The notes under the pieces are model-generated. The model was not told the origin of the DNA. It did no database searches and worked only from the letters and a program-made list of their open reading frames with translations. The position numbers and the translations under genes were made by a program. Below are positions 27,486 to 37,528 of a DNA stretch of 64,000 nt, piece by piece. Position 1 is the first letter of the stretch. Each line of letters starts with the position of its first letter. This stretch comes from Prorocentrum cordatum (taxonomy: Eukaryota > Sar > Dinophyceae > Prorocentrales > Prorocentraceae): NCBI GenBank assembly GCA_963575745.1, contig CAUYUJ010008558.1:421881-485880 (forward strand), written 5' to 3'.

Positions 27486-28868
27486 AACCTCCGCGCGGAA
27501 CTGCAGCACATGTCAGAGTGGGTATCGACACAAATCGCACGCGGCCTGTGCCCATCAGCCGTGGCCCAGCACCAGTACGACAGCCTCCTCATGAAGGTCA
27601 ACAACCTGCCACAGATCAGTACTGATGAGGCGACAGCCTTGGTGAAAACAATCAGGGAGTACTCGCTGAACACTTGGACTCAAGAGAACATCGCACGCTT
27701 GTGCCAGAGCGTCGGGACCAAGACAGGCATGTTGTCAATGCCATGCGGATCCAAGCAATGGCAAGATATTAGCATTGCATCGAGGGTCTTCACGGCGAGC
27801 GAGATCAAATCGCTGAAGAGCGGCGACCTGAGTGAGAAGGCGTGCATACGCCTGGTCGCCGCCCGGTGCACGCTGATCGGCGCCCACGCGCTCTCCGAGA
27901 GCTCCAAGGGCAAGATGGCCGCGCTCGTGGCGTGGGGCAGCGGCAAGGGGCATGGGGGCGATTGGCTCAGGCTCCTCGGAGAGGTGAAGGGTGCCATCTC
28001 CAAGGCCATCACGTGCAAGGGTTGGTCCACGCTTGGGTACGCCACGGTGTGGAACTTCGACCGCATCGAGGACATGTCGGCGGAGCCGCGGTGGAAATCA
28101 GCTTACAAGGACGAGGGGCCCGCCTTGGAGGAGATCCAGACGGACGCGCCAGACTACGTGAGGAAGTCGAGCAGGCGCTACGCGGCGAAGACCTCGCCTG
28201 CAGCTGCAGCACCCCCAATGACAGCCCCAGACCCTACGGCTGGCGGGCAGTTGCAAGTCATGCAGGCCCTGCTCGGTGCACCGCTGTGCGCGGCGCTCTT
28301 CGCCAACTCGGCGGCCGCGGCTCTCAGGCCGCCTGCGCAGCCGCGCGTGGAGCTGGAGCCCCCGAAGCCAAAGCTCCCGCCGCGCGAGGAGCCGCATCAG
28401 GAGCCGAAGCTCCCGCCGCGCGAGGAACCGCGCGAGGGGCCGCGCGATGAGGAGCCCGAGCCAGACCTGACCGACGAGGAGGAGAAGCTCAGGGCGCTCC
28501 TCGCCAAGAAGGCCAAGACCGCCAAGGCGAGGAAGCGCCCCTCCGCGGCTGGCGAAGGCGTCGGTGACGCCGAGGGCGGGGCAGGCGTCGAAGACGCCGA
28601 GGGGGCTGTGCCAATGAAGAAGGCGCGGCCCCCTGCCATGCGGCGACCCGCAGCTGCCGTGCCAAAGCCCGCCGTGCTGCCCACGCCGCCGACGTGCGAG
28701 TGCAACGCGCCGTGCAGGTGCGGCTACGTGACCTACAAGCCTTCACAGAAGGTGTCCAGGGCCGTTGTGGGGAGGGCAGATCGCCGCGTCCGCTTCGACC
28801 GCAATGCGACGATGAATCGCATTGAGGCTTGGAGCGCGGCGCTGGCGTGGATCGACGCCAAGTGTTAG
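27471..28868 (+). CDS. Hypothetical protein of a dinoflagellate multicopy family (465 residues), retrogene
   Basis: Intronless ORF from ATG 27471 to TAG 28866-28868. The N-terminal 230 residues are globular-looking (MTTVPNLRAELQHMSEW..., GSKQWQDISIASRVFTASEI, AARCTLIGAHALSESSKG). They resemble a large family of uncharacterised dinoflagellate proteins that I remember for their KQWQ(D)-type motif and for ending in RRPAAA-type basic repeats; this was not searched. The C-terminal half is disordered: Pro/Glu repeats (KLPPREEP twice), an acidic stretch, a basic nuclear-signal-like MKKARPPAMRRPAAA, then a Cys cluster (CECNAPCRCGY) that could bind metal. The upstream spliced-leader relict suggests origin from a mature mRNA. 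Transposon origin of the family is my inference. Confidence 0.7.
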   Translation: MTTVPNLRAELQHMSEWVSTQIARGLCPSAVAQHQYDSLLMKVNNLPQISTDEATALVKTIREYSLNTWTQENIARLCQSVGTKTGMLSMPCGSKQWQDISIASRVFTASEIKSLKSGDLSEKACIRLVAARCTLIGAHALSESSKGKMAALVAWGSGKGHGGDWLRLLGEVKGAISKAITCKGWSTLGYATVWNFDRIEDMSAEPRWKSAYKDEGPALEEIQTDAPDYVRKSSRRYAAKTSPAAAAPPMTAPDPTAGGQLQVMQALLGAPLCAALFANSAAAALRPPAQPRVELEPPKPKLPPREEPHQEPKLPPREEPREGPRDEEPEPDLTDEEEKLRALLAKKAKTAKARKRPSAAGEGVGDAEGGAGVEDAEGAVPMKKARPPAMRRPAAAVPKPAVLPTPPTCECNAPCRCGYVTYKPSQKVSRAVVGRADRRVRFDRNATMNRIEAWSAALAWIDAKC

Positions 28869-29009
28869 GTGCTCGACGCGGGGAGGGGGAGGACCAGGGG
28901 GTTGTTGAGGACCATCAGGGCTGGGAGCTCGCATCGCAGCTGCAGCGTGGCGGTGGGCGGCGCCACGTCGACGAACTCTCTCTTGCTTGTATGACGTTGT
29001 AACATGATG

Positions 29010-29235
29010 TCTAAAACGCAAGTCTGTTGCGATCTTTTCATCGCAAGTCGCATGCATCAATGTCCAACACTCCTTTCTGTTGCGAGCTACCGTCGCACTT
29101 CGTATGCATCAATCTGCACCTACATGTCCTTCTGATGCGACGTCGTATCATGCCATATGCATCGATATGCAACGTGCACTTCTGTTGTGATCTATCGCCT
29201 CGCTGCATTCAGATGCATCGTGCAGCGTGCCCCTA
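29010..29235 (+). repeat. Diverged tandem repeat, about four units of roughly 57 bp
   Basis: Each unit carries TTCTGTTGCGA-like, TCGCA and ATGCATC(A/G)AT words. It occupies the gap (28869-29288) between the 465-residue ORF and the next spliced-leader relict. Confidence 0.65.
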
Positions 29236-29288
29236 CCATAACGCGACGCATGCATCCTATGGTGCGCATTGGCATCGCTATCGAGTAT

Positions 29289-29306
29289 GTAGCCATTTGG
29301 GCTGAA
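29289..29306 (+). other. Relict DinoSL (same G variant)
   Basis: GTAGCCATTTGGGCTGAA matches DinoSL at 16 of 18 positions and shares AGCCATTTGGGCT exactly with the relict at 27361. Confidence 0.6.
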
Positions 29307-29891
29307 ACCGTGGCCGCGTCCGCCGCCAGGAAACGCAAGGCGGATGAGGCGCTGGCGGAGCTCCACAGGGGCTCATACCTAGCACAGCGTGCTCTGTCGG
29401 GTGTCCTAAAATATGTGCGAGACCATGGGTTGCCCGGCAATATTCCACGGAGCTCACAATACAGGGCAAACGAAAACATCATTGCCAAAGAGTCGAACGC
29501 ATATGGGAACGTCTTGCGTTGCATAGACACGCCTTTAGTCAGTGGTGGAATTTTCGAGAACTGGGTGTGCTGTCCTGGGCCATTTTTGCATTCCTGCTGC
29601 AAGGCTAGCGCTCCAGTCAGGGAGATGTTTCGCCGCTCACTTCAGGAGCACCCATGCAGCCTGGCGTCGCCGTGGCACATCATTTTATATGTCGATGGTA
29701 TTTCACCGCGAGACCCCCTGGCGAAGGGAAAAGATTATCGGGGGGTTGATGCTGTTTACTGGTCGTTCGCTGAGTTCGACGAGTCCTTGGGTAACGAAGA
29801 TGCGTGGTTCACGCTTGGCACTGCGCGGTGCGCAAAAATAAAAAGCATCCCAGGTGACATCGGGCAGTGCATCAAGATGATCCTCAAAGAA

Positions 29892-29904
29892 GTTTTTTTT
29901 TTTA

Positions 29905-29939
<35 letters not shown>
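29892..29939. repeat. Poly-T/poly-A inverted tract
   Basis: A run of T with one A, then more than 20 A, inserted in the pseudogene. It could be back-to-back poly-A tails or a long-read artefact. Confidence 0.85.
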
Positions 29940-29946
<7 letters not shown>

Positions 29947-31690
29947 GGTTTCAATTTGGAGACGAGCGGTGTTACATTAGACGTGTCAGAGAACGGCGAC
30001 GCAACGTCGCACGCGACGATCGTCGCGAAGCTGTCGTGCGTCATAGGGGACGAAGAGGCACTGCGGGAACTACACATGAACAAAGGGCACGCTGGTTCCA
30101 AGCCCTGTGCGTTATGTCGCAACGTCTTGAATAGAAAGTTTGATTGCTTGCTTTGCGACAGACGCGCGCTTGGATGAGTCAAAGATGCGCAGAAACGATG
30201 ACGCGACAATCATCGCGATCCTGGAACGACTTCGACCCGATTGGGATAAATATCAGCGGGGGGAGTTTTCAGAGGGGCAGTACACGACCACCACACAGCA
30301 CAAAGGATGGAACTTCCACCCCGAACACATAGCGCTGGACCCAGGTTTGCGATATCTCCCTGCGTCATTCATTTGCTTGGACCGGATGCATATTTAGTTT
30401 GTGTCTGGTATATTCGACAGAGAAGTAAACGCACTTTTAGGGCATGCGCAGTTCAAGTGTTTCTGTGATGCAAGGGAGTTGCATGAGTATTTCATGAAGT
30501 GGACGTGGCCGAGTAAACACCACTCAGCCGCAACTGTATGGGAGACTGGTGAGCTCCAAGCAGGTGCCTCAGAAGAGATCTCTGCGTTGCCTGTTTTGTG
30601 CAGGTATATTCGGCAAGTAATTGCCAAGCGTCCTTCATCGGATCAAGTGGCCCCCCAGATCGCAAGTATGCTGGCATTGCAAGATGCCGTTGACTTAATC
30701 ATCGCGGCGGTGCGGCGGCTTCCAGTCACGACCGCGCAGATAGAGTCAGCGATAGTGAAACATCTTCGGTGCCACCAGGACGCATATGGTGACAGCTATT
30801 GGGTGTATAAGCACCATATGGCAACCCATTTGCCAGAAATGTTTGAAAAACATGGGTCGCTCAGTTGCTTTGTCCAGGAACGCAAGCACAAAAACGTAAA
30901 ACGCTTCGCCAAAGACCACATGTGCAAGAAGGGACCAGAGAAGGCTCTCATGGTCCAACTCACTGCGCAGCACGCGCACGATTGAAATACCATGCGTGTT
31001 TCACCTGGCTTAGTCGACCCAACGAATGCAACACAGAAGCTGCTGCATGCGTTGAAACGCATGTGCCCTGGGACGCAGACAGCCGTCTCCAGCATCGAAG
31101 CCATGACAGATTTCGGCCGCATCAAGCGCGGTGATATCGGACTTCTGGGGTCGGGCGGGATGCATGCAGCAATGCAAGTGTGGTTTGACGTGAAATGCGA
31201 CGATGGCGAGTCGCAGGTGCTTGTCCAGCAGCTTGCAACTAAGCATGTGAACGCCGCTGAAGGTTTTTCCAGACACATCTTTTTATATGATACAGACCCT
31301 GTTCTGATGCCTCTGACCTCGCTGAAATCTCTTGTGATTTACAGGAAAATAGAGAACGACATCACGTGCATTTGGCCAGTAGAAGACAAATCGCGATGTT
31401 GCTAGCATGATGCGCTGCGGACCGTCGCGTTTGCCCCAGGACGATAAAACATCTGAAGGCCCCTGAGCAGATCCAAATCGACGAAGCGCCCAATCATGAT
31501 GCCCCAATTTCCAACTACATGAGATGCAAAAACACAACATAAACATTAACAAAAACAGCTTCAAACTGGCCAAACCTAACTAGTTATAACTCCGTATAAC
31601 AATCAGAAGTTCCGCTAACTTTTACTAACTACGCAGGGCCTTCAGGTGGACACCCCCCTCCTGGCCGCTCCCGATCCGGGGGGGGAAGGC

Positions 31691-31866
31691 TTGCGTCGGG
31701 CCTGTCCCCCCACAGGGGGATTTTCGACGACCAATAGTAGATACTCCAAGCATGCTAAAAAATAGTCCAAACATCGTCTGGGGACCGTTCTTTTGCATAT
31801 GTTTTTGACCTCTTTGGGGTATCCTTTCATTTTTCGTCGAATATCCCCCTGGCACGCCCGAGTTAA
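31691..31866. mobile_element. AT-rich inverted-repeat element, GTCGGGCCTGTCCCCC family, copy 1
   Basis: Outer ends TTGCGTCGGGCCTGTCCCCC and CCCCCTGGCACGCCCGAGTTAA are inverted; the inner parts of both ends carry TTTTCGACGA. The interior is AT-rich. No clear target duplication is visible here. Confidence 0.7.
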
Positions 31867-32023
31867 GACCACGGGGCGGGAGGCGCGGGCCCTCGCTCGC
31901 CCGGGGGGTGCCCCGCCCCGCCCCCCCCGGGAACGGCCTCGCTGCCGCGGGGGGCCGGCGCCGACCCGTCCGGGCGATGCCTCGGCGGTGCCAGGTCCGG
32001 GGGGGCAGGGGGCAATAGTTTTT

Positions 32024-32188
32024 CAGGAGGGAAAGAAACACACAGACACAATTGATCGTCGATTTCCCAGAAAAAGATAGGAAAATATAAGAAAAGTGGG
32101 GGGAAGGCAGAAACCCTGAAAACATGGGAAAATATGGGGAATATGTTTATTGGTGTGTATTTATTTGTGTGCCCCAGTTCCCCTTCAG
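32024..32188 (+). mobile_element. CAGGAGGG introner-like element, copy A
   Basis: About 160 bp from CAGGAGGG to CCCCTTCAG, with the family's internal landmarks CACACAGACACAATT, TCGTCGATTTCCCAG, AAAATATGGGGAATAT and TGTGTATTTATTTGTGTG. Confidence 0.85.
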
Positions 32189-32206
32189 TTCTGGGCGCCC
32201 GAAATT

Positions 32207-32366
32207 GACCAGCCTCGAACGTATCCCCACCTCCAAGATTGACACGCCAAAAGGCGATGACAATCTTAGGGACTCGCCCTCAGAAAATGAGGGAATCCCC
32301 AAGATTAGCATCGTGATGAGGAGGTGCCCAGCATAGGGATAGGGATATGTTCCAGGGTGGTAAGAA
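32207..32366 (+). mobile_element. CCAGCCTCGA inverted-repeat element, copy 1
   Basis: Ends ACCAGCCTCGAAC and GTTCCAGGGTGGTAAG are inverted. The interior contains ACACGCCAAAAGGCGATG and ATCGTGATGAGGAGGTGCCC, shared with copies at 37529 and 57521. Confidence 0.8.
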
Positions 32367-32553
32367 ATGGGTACGGAAAGAATGGGTACAATGCCCAACA
32401 GCAGTTCCTGTTCATTTTGAACAGGATTCGCGGTCCACGCCGTCGCGGCCCGTGTCCATTCGAGACAGAAGGCCGCCTGCCCAACAGCGGCCGCTGTTGG
32501 TTTGGGACAGCATTTGTTGTTGGGCATTGTACCCATTGTTTCCGTACCCATTC
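32365..32553. mobile_element. Foldback element, AATGGGTACGG family
   Basis: Arms of about 40 nt begin AAATGGGTACGGAAAG and close at 32553 with the complement. Inside each arm AATGGGTAC is repeated, followed by AATGCCCAACA. Only one copy is seen. Confidence 0.8.
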
Positions 32554-32570
32554 CGGGCGTCCAAAGTAGT

Positions 32571-32740
32571 CGGAGGTTGATAGACTTCCTAGCATGACGC
32601 GTCGATTAAGGAATTGGCCGTTTTCGGCTCGCGAGAGGGCGTCGCGGCCGTCGTTTTGCGGGTCCAGGTCCGTCGGTTTCGGTCCCGGGCCGTTTTCGCC
32701 AAGGGGAGGTTTACGAAAGGGAGGTTTGTCCACCGCCGAA
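32571..32740 (+). mobile_element. GGACAAACCTCC inverted-repeat element, copy 1
   Basis: The interior shares GTCGATTAAGGAATTGGCC, GCGGGTCCAGGTCCGTCGG and the 3' end GGAGGTTTGTCCACCGCCG with copies at 54453 and 58983. The left end is eroded. Confidence 0.8.
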
Positions 32741-32743
32741 ATA

Positions 32744-32938
32744 GGGGAACAACAAGTGACATAAACATAACAACTCGGAGGTCCGTGCGGATTTCTCGGA
32801 TCGGCGCCGGACCCCCCTCCCTGGCGCGCGGAGCGCGCCAGGGGCGGCGCCGGAGGCGCCGCCGGGGGGTCCCAGCGCCGATCCGAGAACTCCGCGCGGA
32901 CCTCCGAGTTGTTATGTTTATGTGACGTGTTGTTCCCG
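32744..32938. mobile_element. Long foldback element, GGTCCGCGCGGA family, copy 1
   Basis: Almost the whole 195 bp is one inverted repeat. Arms run from GGGGAACAACA through ACATAAACATAACAACTC and GGTCCGTGCGGA to TCGGATCGGCGCCGGA. The GC-rich centre contains CTGGCGCGCGGAGCGCGCC. It starts 4 bp after the previous element ends. Confidence 0.9.
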
Positions 32939-33056
32939 TAGGCAGGGCCAGGGACTCCTCGGAGGAGGGCCAGTCGGCACAGCGGTGGCCCTCCCTGGCC
33001 CCTCTCGTTTTTTTTTGTTGTCCGGGGGCCCATCGGGAGAACGTAGACACCTCGGT

Positions 33057-33300
33057 CTATCCGTTCGCCTTTTCGCCCGCCCGCGCACGCTGACGGGCGC
33101 GCTCCTGTGCTGACAGTGATGCCGACGATGATGTCTTTAATTTTTTCAAGAGGCGATGTTGGGTTTCCCTACTAAGTTCGAGCTCTAGGCGAGCTACAGA
33201 GCTGGGAAGCACACTATTCAACAGGGAATGCTCAGGAGCATTCGCTAACAGTGTCGAGACGTCTGAGATTGGTCTGCCACCCGAGCTGGAACTGTGGTGG
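33057..33300 (-). CDS. Possible minus-strand exon, uncertain
   Basis: The open minus frame reads ISDVSTLLANAPEHSLL, VARLELELSRETQHRLL and KKLKTSSSASLSAQERARQ before a stop at 33057. It has mixed, non-repetitive composition unlike the surrounding low-complexity frames. No ATG or splice context is convincing upstream and no family is recognised, so it may be a chance ORF. Confidence 0.2.
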
Positions 33301-33409
33301 TGGTGGCGCTGATCACGGTGGTCACACGGCGAGCGGACGCCGATCTGCGCTACGGGCGCCACAGAGCCAGGGGCACTCCCCCACCCCTGGCCAGCGCGCC
33401 CCGGAGAGA

Positions 33410-33412
<3 letters not shown>

Positions 33413-33443
<31 letters not shown>
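33413..33443 (+). repeat. AG dinucleotide microsatellite
   Basis: About 30 bp of AG repeat in an otherwise gene-free GC-rich stretch. Confidence 0.9.
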
Positions 33444-33446
<3 letters not shown>

Positions 33447-33984
33447 ACCGCGTCCAGCGACGCCGGCTGGCGACCCGCGAGGCGAGGGTCCTCGGGAGCC
33501 CTCCTCCCCGGCCACGGGGCAAGCTCTCGGGCCTGCCCCCCAGGATGAGGAAGAGGAGGAGGACCGGGCCGGACGAAGGGGGGGGGATTGGGAAGGGGGG
33601 GTTACGAAGTCTGTTGCATGCAGCTGGTTTCGGCCCCACCGACAGGCCCAGTCCTCGATACATAGCCGCCTCCGGCGCGGGGAGGCGCCGGGAAAATCAG
33701 CTACGTGAGCTGATTCTCAACCCCCCCCTTTGTTATTTCCCCCTTTCGCCCGGCCCGAGAGGAGGAGGCGAGGAAGAGAGCATCGTTCTCGTCATCCCCC
33801 TCGTCGCCTTCCCCCCGTCGCCAGCGTGGACAAGCACCCCATGGATGGCGTGGTCTCTGGGCTGCCGTGCAGGTCGGAGCAGGCAGCGCCTGCGCCGCCG
33901 TCTGCGGCTGCTTTCGCCCCTCTGCCGCGCTCTCTCGGGTGGGCGGGGGGGCGTCTTTGAGGAGCTCGGTGGAGAGTCCGTCGG

Positions 33985-34130
33985 CCTCCTCCTCCTCCTC
34001 CTCCTCCTCCTCCTGTTCCTCCTCCTCCTCCTCCTGGTCCTCCTCCTCCTCCTCCTCCTCCTCCTCCTCCTCCTCCTCCTCCTCCTCCTCCTCCTCCCCC
34101 TCCCCCTCCCCCTCCTCATCCTCCTCCGCT
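33985..34130 (+). repeat. TCC microsatellite
   Basis: Long CCT/TCC tract with a few substitutions. The flanks (33620-33980 and 34130-34640) show no clear gene. Confidence 0.95.
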
Positions 34131-34640
34131 TCCTGCTTCGCTTCTCGAGACCGATCGATCTGCGGTGGTCCTGGGGCTGGCCGCTGGGCGAAAAGACGCC
34201 CGCTGCGAACAAGAACACGCAGCGCCTGGACCTCAGGGAACACGCAGCGCCTGGACATGGAGGAGGAGCGTCTCGCTGGTACGGTGGAAACCCATGCCAA
34301 GAAACCCCCTGCTTGCCTCCGCGTCGCACCCTGGCCCTCTGGGGAGATCCCAGCAGCCGCGCTGCGCCCCGCCGTCGCCGGCCCCCGGGTGCAGCAGCCG
34401 CCGCCGCGGGCCCGCTGGCGGGGCCGGCCGCGCCACACGCTCGGGGCGTGACCCCTCCCCGTGAACGGCTTACTCCCCTACCGCCCACTTTTTCAGCCGC
34501 TCTCTCGGCCTTTCCTCCCCTCCTGCATGGCGGCGCGATTCGCTACAACGGTGCCCCCGCTTGTAGCCCTCCGCCAGCGCATTTGCCTTACCTAGCCGCC
34601 GACGCAAAAGGCTCGATGATTCTGCTCTCGAAAGCGTGAC

Positions 34641-35529
34641 GTTCCCACACCAAAGATCAATGGACGTCCTGGGGTCGCAGGGTTGGGTTTCTTGCGGGAG
34701 GTGTCGTGTGGTCCAGCTATTATTGTACCTTCTTACCTTCGTCTTTGCATCGGCCAGCGTCAACTAGCGTCTAGGAGTGAATGAGGTAACCCCGATCTAG
34801 CGTCGGCTAGCGTTGTTTAGCGTCGACTCGCGTCGACTAGCGTCGATGAGCGTCGATTCGCAAGAACCGACAAGATGGAATGGACAGTTCCCACGAGTTG
34901 CCGCCGAAGGTGAGATTCAGCATTGGCGTTGGTAGCAGCATCCGTAGTTTCTTCCACTATAGGCCGGAACATCTGGCATAGTCCTGGCTCAATTGGTTGA
35001 ATCCCCATCAGTCACGCTAAGTCCCGCTCAGTCCTGGGCCCAATCTGGCCTAATCTGGTGGTTCATCAATATAGTTGTCTTTGGCCTTTCCCGCGAGGAC
35101 CTCTCAGACAGTGGCGCGTATTTGACCGCAGGTAGCGCCTCACGGGGTGCGGTTCGCAAAGTTCGGGGCGGAAAAGAGGGGGGTGATGACTAGGGGGGGG
35201 GATATCATGGCGTGGGCCATGATATTTCCCCAGATTTCATGGCGCCTCTTCTGATTCCAGTACGTCCCTGGCCCCCCCCCCCGCTGGGCCGCGCACGTGC
35301 CGCTGGTCATGATTTGCACCCCCCCTTGGACACCCCCCTCTAGGCCGCTCCCGAGAAGTTGGGCGACCTAGGAACCAGAAGGAGTGGGCGTGCTCCCCGC
35401 GCGCATGCGACACGGCATGGGGCCGGCCGTGCACGGGGCCGGCCTGCCCGAGGTGTGGGGCCCGAGGAGGTGTCCCTTGCCCCTTCTTTCGGACCCCTGG
35501 CGTTCAGTCGGGCCCGTCCCTCTACAGTC
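34641..35529. other. Gene-free interval
   Basis: Contains an approximately 10-bp repeat around GCGTCGACTA at 34750-34860 and G/C homopolymer runs near 35190-35290. I see no supported ORF. Confidence 0.5.
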
Positions 35530-35530
35530 G

Positions 35531-35680
35531 GGGGTGGACAGAACCCCCAACTGTGACACGTCGATTAGTGAGTTGTCCGTTTTCGGGTCTCGAGAGGGCG
35601 CCGTGGCCGTTAATTTCCAGGCCTGCGCCCGCCAGGTTTGGGCCTCAGGTCGTGTTCGCTAAACCAGTCCATCCCCGATA
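35531..35680 (+). mobile_element. GGACAAACCTCC element, copy 2
   Basis: Starts GGGGTGGACAGAACCCCC and ends CAGTCCATCCCCG. Its interior matches 58198-58366 most closely (GGCCTCAGGTCG, CGCCCGCCAGGTTTGGG). Confidence 0.8.
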
Positions 35681-35822
35681 CAGGGGGAATGTTTAAAAAA
35701 TAGTAAAACAATAGTCCAGGGCTTATATGTTTGATCATTTTTGAGCATTTCCATTGTATTTTGTTGGGTATGTTTAATGATTCGTCCAAAAGCGGCCTGT
35801 AGGGGGACAGGCCCGACTTAAC
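35681..35822. mobile_element. AT-rich GTCGGGCCTGTCCCCC element, copy 2 (left end eroded)
   Basis: AT-rich interior with AAAAAATAGT and CAATAGTCC words as in the other copies. The right end CCTGTAGGGGGACAGGCCCG then ACTTAA is intact; the left end is reduced to ACAGGGGGAAT. Confidence 0.7.
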
Positions 35823-36513
35823 CCTAGCGGCGGGGGAACGAATTTAAGGGGAACGGGTTTCTTCGGCGTGCTCGCCCGCTTCGCCTACTCCGCCAGCCCA
35901 TATCATAGTGCAATGGCGTGACCCCTGCTCAGGAGCTCGCGGTGGTGTGAAGCTGCTGAATGGTGGCAGCTTCCCCGAGCAGTGATGCCAAGCCCACTCG
36001 GGGGAGAAACAGTCGCTGGGCAGATTGAGGGGAGCACTCAACGCAGCATGTTCCCACCCATTTCACCACCGAAGCCCGAAAGCACGAAAAGGCAAGAGTC
36101 AACGTGTATGTTATGCTGAGCCCTTTCGTAGGCTCTCCAGGTGCTTGAAGTGTTCGTTCTCTTTGGGGCGCCTTGTAGGCAGTGTTGAACCATCTTGGGC
36201 CATCTAGGCTGTTTGGTGGCCATATTGCGGCCTGCTGTCTTGGACGACGTTGTTTCCAGATTGCAGCCACAGAAGCCCTTCGGGAGCGAAACGGCGAGAC
36301 AACGAACATAAGTGAGCACATCGTGCGGTGTTGAAGGATGGTTGCCTCGTCGCGCGCGCAAGCGAGAGTGTATTCAACGACCGGAAACCTTACTCTGTTT
36401 GGGCCGGCAAGGTTTACGACACGGGTCGACTGTGACATGGGGCCCTCTTGACACCCGTTGGCACACACACGCCGATTGGATCGGCCTACTGCATGTTTTG
36501 GTTCAACATGCTT

Positions 36514-36671
36514 CAGGAGGGGAAAAAACACAGACACAATTAATCGTCGATCCCCAAGAAAATATAGGAAAATATGGGAAGTGAGGGGGAAGACAGAAAC
36601 CCAGAACATATGGGAAAGCATGGGGAATATTTTTATTTGTGTGTATCTATTTGTGTGTCCCAGGGCCCCTT
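36514..36671 (+). mobile_element. CAGGAGGG introner-like element, copy B
   Basis: Complete on the left (CTTCAGGAGGGGAAAAAA). The right end is altered to CCCCTTGACAC. It forms an inverted pair with copy C. Confidence 0.85.
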
Positions 36672-36772
36672 GACACAACGAGGCTTCATGTGTGCCGGGA
36701 CCTGTCGCCGACTGACATGGCCGCCAATTCGATCCGCGTTCCATTGCGCCGAGTATGCTAAGCCTCATGTTG

Positions 36773-36932
36773 CTGAAGGGGCCCTGGGACACACAAATAA
36801 ATACACACAAATAAAATTGTTCCCCATATTTTCCCATGTGTTCTGGGTTTTTGTCTTCGCCCTCCTTCCCATATTTTCTAATCTTTTCTTGGGAATCGAC
36901 GATTAATTGTCTGTGTGTTTTTTCCCCTCCTG
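36773..36932 (-). mobile_element. CAGGAGGG introner-like element, copy C (inverted)
   Basis: The only copy on the minus strand. Read on the minus strand it runs from CAGGAGGGGAAAAAAC to CCCCTTCAG. CAAC flanks both ends, a possible target-site duplication. Confidence 0.85.
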
Positions 36933-37366
36933 AGTTGCCACGGTTGGAATAGCATCTAGTGTGCAGGCATGATCAGCCAGACCTTTCTGCGCGTGAAAGG
37001 TGTGTAGCTAACCGTCCGTTTCTGGTCTACCGCGCCGCGTGCAGGTGATGTGGCTGCGCGTGACACGAAGGACTCGGAGCCTATCCGCCAGATTTGACAC
37101 TGCAAAAGGAAGCGGACGCTTCGAACCATCCCCGCCGCAGTGCTTGACGTGGCAAGGGCAGCGCGAGCGTCCACGAGAACCGTTTGGGAAACAAAAAGTA
37201 AGGGTGTTCGGTTCTCTAAGCCGTGGAGGGTCAATGCAGGGCTGCCAGCCCTTCACCTTCCATTCGGCCCTTGATCCGTTCGCCCATTCTCACCAGCCCT
37301 CGAGGGGCTGCGGAATTCGTTCTGGGAATGGATTTCCGTGTTTCAGCCTTGTATGTACGTATGGCA

Positions 37367-37528
37367 CAAGCATAAGAACTCTGAGGTCCGCGCGGATTTC
37401 TCGGATCGGCGCTGGGGCCCCCCGGTGGCGCCTCCAGCGCCGCCCCTGGCGCGCTCCGCGCGCCAGGGAGAGGGGGGTCCAGCGCCGATCCGAGCAATCC
37501 TCGCGGACCTTCGAGTTTTTATGCTTCT
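37367..37528. mobile_element. Foldback element, GGTCCGCGCGGA family, copy 2
   Basis: Arms AAGCATAAGAACTC...GGTCCGCGCGGAT...CTCGGATCGGCGCTGG and the complement ending TTTTTATGCTTCTT. The same GC-rich centre as copy 1. Confidence 0.85.

Larger units (their letters stand above)
29289..31405 (+). pseudogene. Broken gene of a dinoflagellate transposon-like family
   Basis: Four coding blocks in order form one recognisable protein of about 700 residues. Block 1 (to about 29890) has HIILYVDGISPRDPLAKGKD and VYWSFAEF. Block 2 (about 29943-30177) has GHAGSKPCALCRNVLNRKFD. Block 3 (30140-30985) ends with HHMATHLPEMFEKHGSL and ERKHKNVKRFAKDH. Block 4 runs 30986-31405. Breaks are a poly-T/poly-A insertion at about 29892-29939, a frame change near 30150, TAG at 30395-30397 and TGA at 30983-30985. 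I recall a multicopy family in dinoflagellates with this motif order and the KH..HLP...ERKHK..KR block, reminiscent of CACTA/KDZ-type transposase C-termini; the exact class is unproven. A relict spliced leader at its start suggests retroposition before decay. Confidence 0.65.
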
